Of a DNA stretch of 17,708 bases, positions 15,000 through 17,708 are shown in pieces. Under the pieces are notes generated by a model. The model did no database searches and was not told the origin of the DNA. It saw nothing but the letters and a program-made list of their open reading frames with translations. The position numbers and the translations under genes are program-made. Source of the stretch: Ruminococcaceae bacterium UBA5295 (GTDB taxonomy: Bacteria > Bacillota > Clostridia > Oscillospirales > Acutalibacteraceae). How positions within the stretch are numbered: the first letter of the stretch is position 1; every line of letters starts with the position of its first letter. The DNA lies in NCBI GenBank assembly GCA_002411365.1, contig DHSD01000004.1, positions 17,946-35,653 on the forward strand, written 5' to 3'.

Positions 15000-17041
15000 G
15001 ACTTGCGTTCCTCCTTAAACTGATAATATTTTGTGCTGCAATCTGCAGAGAACGGAGTGAATTTTTCACCGCCTCCGGAATAAAACTTTCCGAAGAACTC
15101 CACATATTGCAGCCTGTTGGTGTGCACATAGGCACCCAGCATGTTTATAAGGATATTCATCGTGTGCCCGACAAGGAATATCACGATGAATATAATCGCC
15201 CCGATAAATCCGCCAATTCCGCCGCCGGCCATCGCTGCCATTTTGTTGACGACGGAAGCAATGACGCTCGTCGCAAGCCCGAGGGCAAGCAGGCGCGAAT
15301 AGGAAAGTACGTCGCTTAAGTAACCTGTAATATTGTAAAGGCTGTAAAGCCCTTTAAGGAAACGCTTAAATGGATTGCGTGAGCTGCGGCCGCCAGTCAG
15401 CACAATACCGATGGCACCGATTGCCGCGATCCATCCGGCGGCGTTGCCAACCGAAGAGGGCAGGGTAAAGCTTATACCGAATGTGCCTGTCATGCTCTTT
15501 ATGCTGAGCAGAAGGACAACAAGGCCGCCGACAAGCATATACCAGAATACTACATCGTATATGGCATCCTTGTACTTCTTCGCTTTCCACGATTGATAAA
15601 AGTTTATGCCCAAACCGGTAAACAGGTGGATAAGCCCTACAAGGAAACAGAAAACAAGAAGCTTCATAGGCTTGTTTATCGGCTCAAACCATATAGGCGG
15701 CAGCGCTACACTGGAGTTAAAGAAGGTCTTGCTGATAACGCCTACGGCATCGCCGAAAAAGCTGCCGAACATAAAGCCCCAGAACGTTGTTGATATGCCG
15801 CAGAAGAAAAACATGCGCAGTGTTCGCTGCATTGTTTCTGCCATGTGTTTATGTTTGTGCATTAGAACAGCAGTGATAGCCATCATTATGATTCCGTATG
15901 CCGCATCGCCAAGCATCATTCCAAACAGGAAATAATAAAACACCGCCATAATTGCAGAAGGGTCAATTTCACCAATCCCAGGCAGGCTGAACGCTTCGAG
16001 CACACTTTCCATAGGAGAGGCAAAATTATTGTTTTTTAAGAGCACCGGCGGTTCTTCCTGTTTTGGCGGGTCGTAGAACTCGACGGCTGCATCGAATTTA
16101 TTCGACAGTTCTTGCCCGAATGAGGCAGTTTTGTCAGCCGGAATATAGCCGAAGAGAAAAAAGGTGCGCTTGCCCTGCATCAACCTGTTAATAACACCGT
16201 ATTTTTCATACCGCATGGAATCATAGTCTGCAAGGAATTCAAGATCGCTGCGGAATTTTGCGCACTCGCATATCGCGGACTTCTTATTTAAAATAAAGTC
16301 CTTTTTTGCGCTTATTTCCCTCTCAAGGGCGGAGCTTTGCTCTTTCGGCGGTTTTTCAGAATGTATTGGCGGATGCGAAAATCCACCGGCGGCCAGTGCC
16401 TTTTCTACCTCCGCACGATGCTCCTTTTCACACAGCACAAAAACGCATGTCTGCTCCGGACTTGAGCTGATGATTTCAGCCTCGGCGGGCCCACCCTGCG
16501 GAGCGTTATGCGCAAGCAAAGCTGCAATTCTCTCATATGTCCACTGGTTTGGCATTGTCCCTATGAAAGCTGCCGTTGACTTCGTACCTTGAAAGTCGAG
16601 CGGCACGTCGAGAGTGAACCACGGCTTAAGCGCCTCAAGCTGCACTTCTATTTTCAGGATATCTGCATTGGCCTGCGCTGTTTCATCTTCCAAAAATTTA
16701 ATGCGCTTTGCAGTTTCAACTGTGCGGTCATGCTTTGCGCTGAATGATTCATACTGCTTGGCAGTTGCCTCTTTTTTCCCATCAAGTGAAGAAAAAGGCG
16801 ACCTTTTCACTGAAGTTTCCGCATTAAGGATTTTAAGGGCATCGTCTGCATATTTGATGTTCTGAGAAAAAGTAGAGCGCTGCCCTTCGAGGTCGGGATT
16901 GCCCTTCTTGAAAATACTGTCTTTATGCAATGCGGGCTTCATAACTTCAACATCACCGCGCAGCTGAAGCCATTCCAAAATTTTTTTTCTGTCTTTTTTC
17001 AGCCCGCACAGCCTGATACATTTCATCTGCTCAATTGCCAA
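14996..17041 (-). CDS. ntpI: V/A-type ATPase subunit I (membrane stator)
   Basis: Subunit I (a-type) is the membrane stator next to the K ring and carries ions through two half-channels. From the chosen start it has 681 residues. The N-terminal ~340 are soluble with coiled-coil stretches and bind the peripheral stalks. The rest has about seven to eight membrane segments. DVLSYSRLLALGLA contains the conserved Arg583 facing the ring glutamate, and a second conserved Arg643 lies in VHTNRLQYVEFF. The start is TTG 17041: AAAGGAGG lies seven bases upstream and the next residues (AIEQMK) match the family N-terminus. The ATG five codons later is too far from that site, and the frame opens further upstream at 17077 without a ribosome site. 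The stop overlaps ntpK. Confidence 0.94.
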   Translation of the reverse strand: MAIEQMKCIRLCGLKKDRKKILEWLQLRGDVEVMKPALHKDSIFKKGNPDLEGQRSTFSQNIKYADDALKILNAETSVKRSPFSSLDGKKEATAKQYESFSAKHDRTVETAKRIKFLEDETAQANADILKIEVQLEALKPWFTLDVPLDFQGTKSTAAFIGTMPNQWTYERIAALLAHNAPQGGPAEAEIISSSPEQTCVFVLCEKEHRAEVEKALAAGGFSHPPIHSEKPPKEQSSALEREISAKKDFILNKKSAICECAKFRSDLEFLADYDSMRYEKYGVINRLMQGKRTFFLFGYIPADKTASFGQELSNKFDAAVEFYDPPKQEEPPVLLKNNNFASPMESVLEAFSLPGIGEIDPSAIMAVFYYFLFGMMLGDAAYGIIMMAITAVLMHKHKHMAETMQRTLRMFFFCGISTTFWGFMFGSFFGDAVGVISKTFFNSSVALPPIWFEPINKPMKLLVFCFLVGLIHLFTGLGINFYQSWKAKKYKDAIYDVVFWYMLVGGLVVLLLSIKSMTGTFGISFTLPSSVGNAAGWIAAIGAIGIVLTGGRSSRNPFKRFLKGLYSLYNITGYLSDVLSYSRLLALGLATSVIASVVNKMAAMAGGGIGGFIGAIIFIVIFLVGHTMNILINMLGAYVHTNRLQYVEFFGKFYSGGGEKFTPFSADCSTKYYQFKEERKS

Positions 17042-17086
17042 AAATGTCCCTCCTTTGCGTGACAGAATAATTGCCAAAAGAAACGC

Positions 17087-17395
17087 TCAGTAAAATTCCG
17101 ATATGATCATGCGGATGGCTTCGGGCTTTTTCTCTGCGGCTTTGGCACGGAGCAATGCAATATCATTTTGTGCACCATCCATGGCCGCTTTTTCTTTTTG
17201 CTTGCTCTCATCTTTAGCGCGCTGTGTAAGCGTAGCTGCTTTCTTTTTTGCCTGTGCCTTCATTTCCGCAGCGGAAACATCGCCCTGCTTCCTGGCATCG
17301 CTGAGTATCCGTTCCCGCTCAGCTTCTGCTGAGCTTTCGGCGTGTGCGGCGTCTGTTTCAGCTCTGCGCACTGTCTCAACCATTTCTAATGCCAT
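17087..17395 (-). CDS. ntpF: V/A-type ATPase peripheral-stalk helical subunit (H/G-type; NtpF)
   Basis: This 102-residue protein is almost wholly helical and rich in Ala, Glu, Lys and Arg, a long coiled coil without membrane segments. It is the partner of subunit E in the peripheral stalk (subunit H of archaeal-type ATPases, NtpF in E. hirae). The C-terminal part EAIRMIISEFY resembles the short conserved end of that family. Sequence conservation in such coiled coils is low, so position as the first gene, directly before ntpI, is important evidence. CAGGAGGT seven bases before the ATG is a near-perfect ribosome site. It is separated from ntpI by 45 bases, which contain the ntpI ribosome site and no hairpin that I can see. 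Confidence 0.88.
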   Translation of the reverse strand: MALEMVETVRRAETDAAHAESSAEAERERILSDARKQGDVSAAEMKAQAKKKAATLTQRAKDESKQKEKAAMDGAQNDIALLRAKAAEKKPEAIRMIISEFY

Positions 17396-17452
17396 ACTCT
17401 ACCTCCTGATTCAAACTGCTGAAAACCAAGAATTGAAATAATTACTGTTATT

Positions 17453-17481
17453 ATCTTACTGCCAAATTCGGAATAAATCAA
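17453..17481 (-). promoter_or_regulatory. Candidate promoter of the ntp (V-ATPase) operon
   Basis: On the - strand TTGATT (17481-17476) and TAAGAT (17458-17453) are separated by 17 bases, each with four of six consensus positions. Transcription would start near 17446, giving a leader of about 50 bases to ntpF. The -10 overlaps GATAAT, a slightly better hexamer with less good spacing. The whole stretch 17442-17708 is AT-rich and non-coding. Confidence 0.4.
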
Positions 17482-17581
17482 TATCAAAATATGAAAATAG
17501 TTATAGATTTTAATTTTTTAATAAGCCTGCATAAAAATGCTTTCACTATAAGCCGACAATTATGGATTTTATCAATAGATC

Positions 17582-17620
17582 TAAGCAAACTAAGCAAATA
17601 TATAGAATATCTGTTTGCTT
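17582..17620. repeat. Tandem direct repeat plus inverted copy in the right-end intergenic region
   Basis: The nonamer CTAAGCAAA occurs twice in tandem from about 17581 to 17598. An inverted copy of its core, GTTTGCTT (17613-17620), is the exact complement of AAGCAAAC (17583-17590). The second direct copy can also pair with the inverted one (AAGCAAA/TTTGCTT) and is followed by a short TT run, so a weak + strand terminator is possible. A regulator binding site is the other reading. I cannot decide between them. Confidence 0.4.
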
Positions 17621-17656
17621 TTCCCAGAGAATCTTTGCAAAAACATTTTACTTTTT

Positions 17657-17688
17657 AGTAATGAAGATATTACTGGCGCTGCTATAAT
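17657..17688 (+). promoter_or_regulatory. Candidate outward promoter with extended -10 and an inverted repeat
   Basis: TGCTATAAT (17680-17688) is a perfect extended -10 on the + strand. There is no good -35; instead the perfect inverted repeat AGTAAT/ATTACT (17657-17662 and 17669-17674, six-base gap) covers that region, as an operator for an activator or repressor might. It would read out of the window to the right, so the gene served cannot be seen. TATAAT is easy to find by chance in AT-rich DNA. Confidence 0.35.
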
Positions 17689-17708
17689 TTATATATGGAT
17701 AATATTTA

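Noticed and set aside
17042..17077. Longer start of subunit I at 17077
   Set aside because: The extra 12 codons include the AAAGGAGG ribosome site itself; family similarity begins at the TTG 17041 start.
1..17708. CRISPR arrays, insertion sequences, phage genes, toxin-antitoxin or defence islands
   Set aside because: No repeated spacer arrays, transposase motifs, terminal inverted repeats or atypical gene blocks were seen. Nearly all sequence is housekeeping genes.

Overview
This window looks like ordinary chromosomal DNA from a low-to-mid GC Gram-positive anaerobe. The likely group is the class Clostridia, perhaps Oscillospiraceae, but that is only an impression. The signs are strong AGGAGG-type ribosome binding sites, a T-box riboswitch, a flavodiiron protein, an Enterococcus-type V-ATPase operon, and a perfect TTGACA/TATAAT promoter. 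Codon use is even across the window, and I see no insertion sequence, phage gene, CRISPR array or other sign of transfer.

Left part (1-7213, + strand). The window opens with the 3' end of a tRNA (probably tRNA-Leu) and its terminator. A strong promoter then drives a tryptophan-specific T-box leader. Its specifier codon is TGG, its antiterminator bulge carries TGGC (matching the G73 expected on tRNA-Trp), and a competing terminator follows. Behind it lies a complete tryptophan operon, trpE-trpGD-trpC-trpF-trpB-trpA, which converts chorismate to tryptophan. Most junctions overlap by 4 to 14 bases, so translation is probably coupled. trpG and trpD are fused in one frame, with what looks like a relic or working internal start at the junction.

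Middle part (7214-8734, - strand). A flavodiiron protein gene (fprA, O2/NO reductase) converges on the trp operon across a shared hairpin. The 272 bases upstream of fprA hold a frame-broken piece that ends in a clear rubredoxin C-terminal motif. Rubredoxin is the usual electron donor of flavodiiron proteins, so this may be a decayed or truncated partner gene.

Right part (8735-17395, - strand). This is a nine-gene V/A-type ATPase operon in the order ntpF-I-K-E-C-G-A-B-D, the same as in Enterococcus hirae up to ntpD. It encodes the A3B3 catalytic head, the central stalk (D, F/G, C), the peripheral stalks (E and the H/G-type subunit) and the membrane part (I and K). The proteolipid keeps the residues that bind Na+ in E. 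hirae NtpK, so a Na+-coupled rotary ATPase is likely. The last 300 bases are AT-rich and non-coding. They hold a probable promoter for the ATPase operon, a possible outward promoter, and inverted repeats.

I find no strong candidate for a new biological system. The most worthwhile items are the rubredoxin-like remnant, the internal start in trpGD, the fully readable Trp T-box, and the ion-site signature of NtpK.
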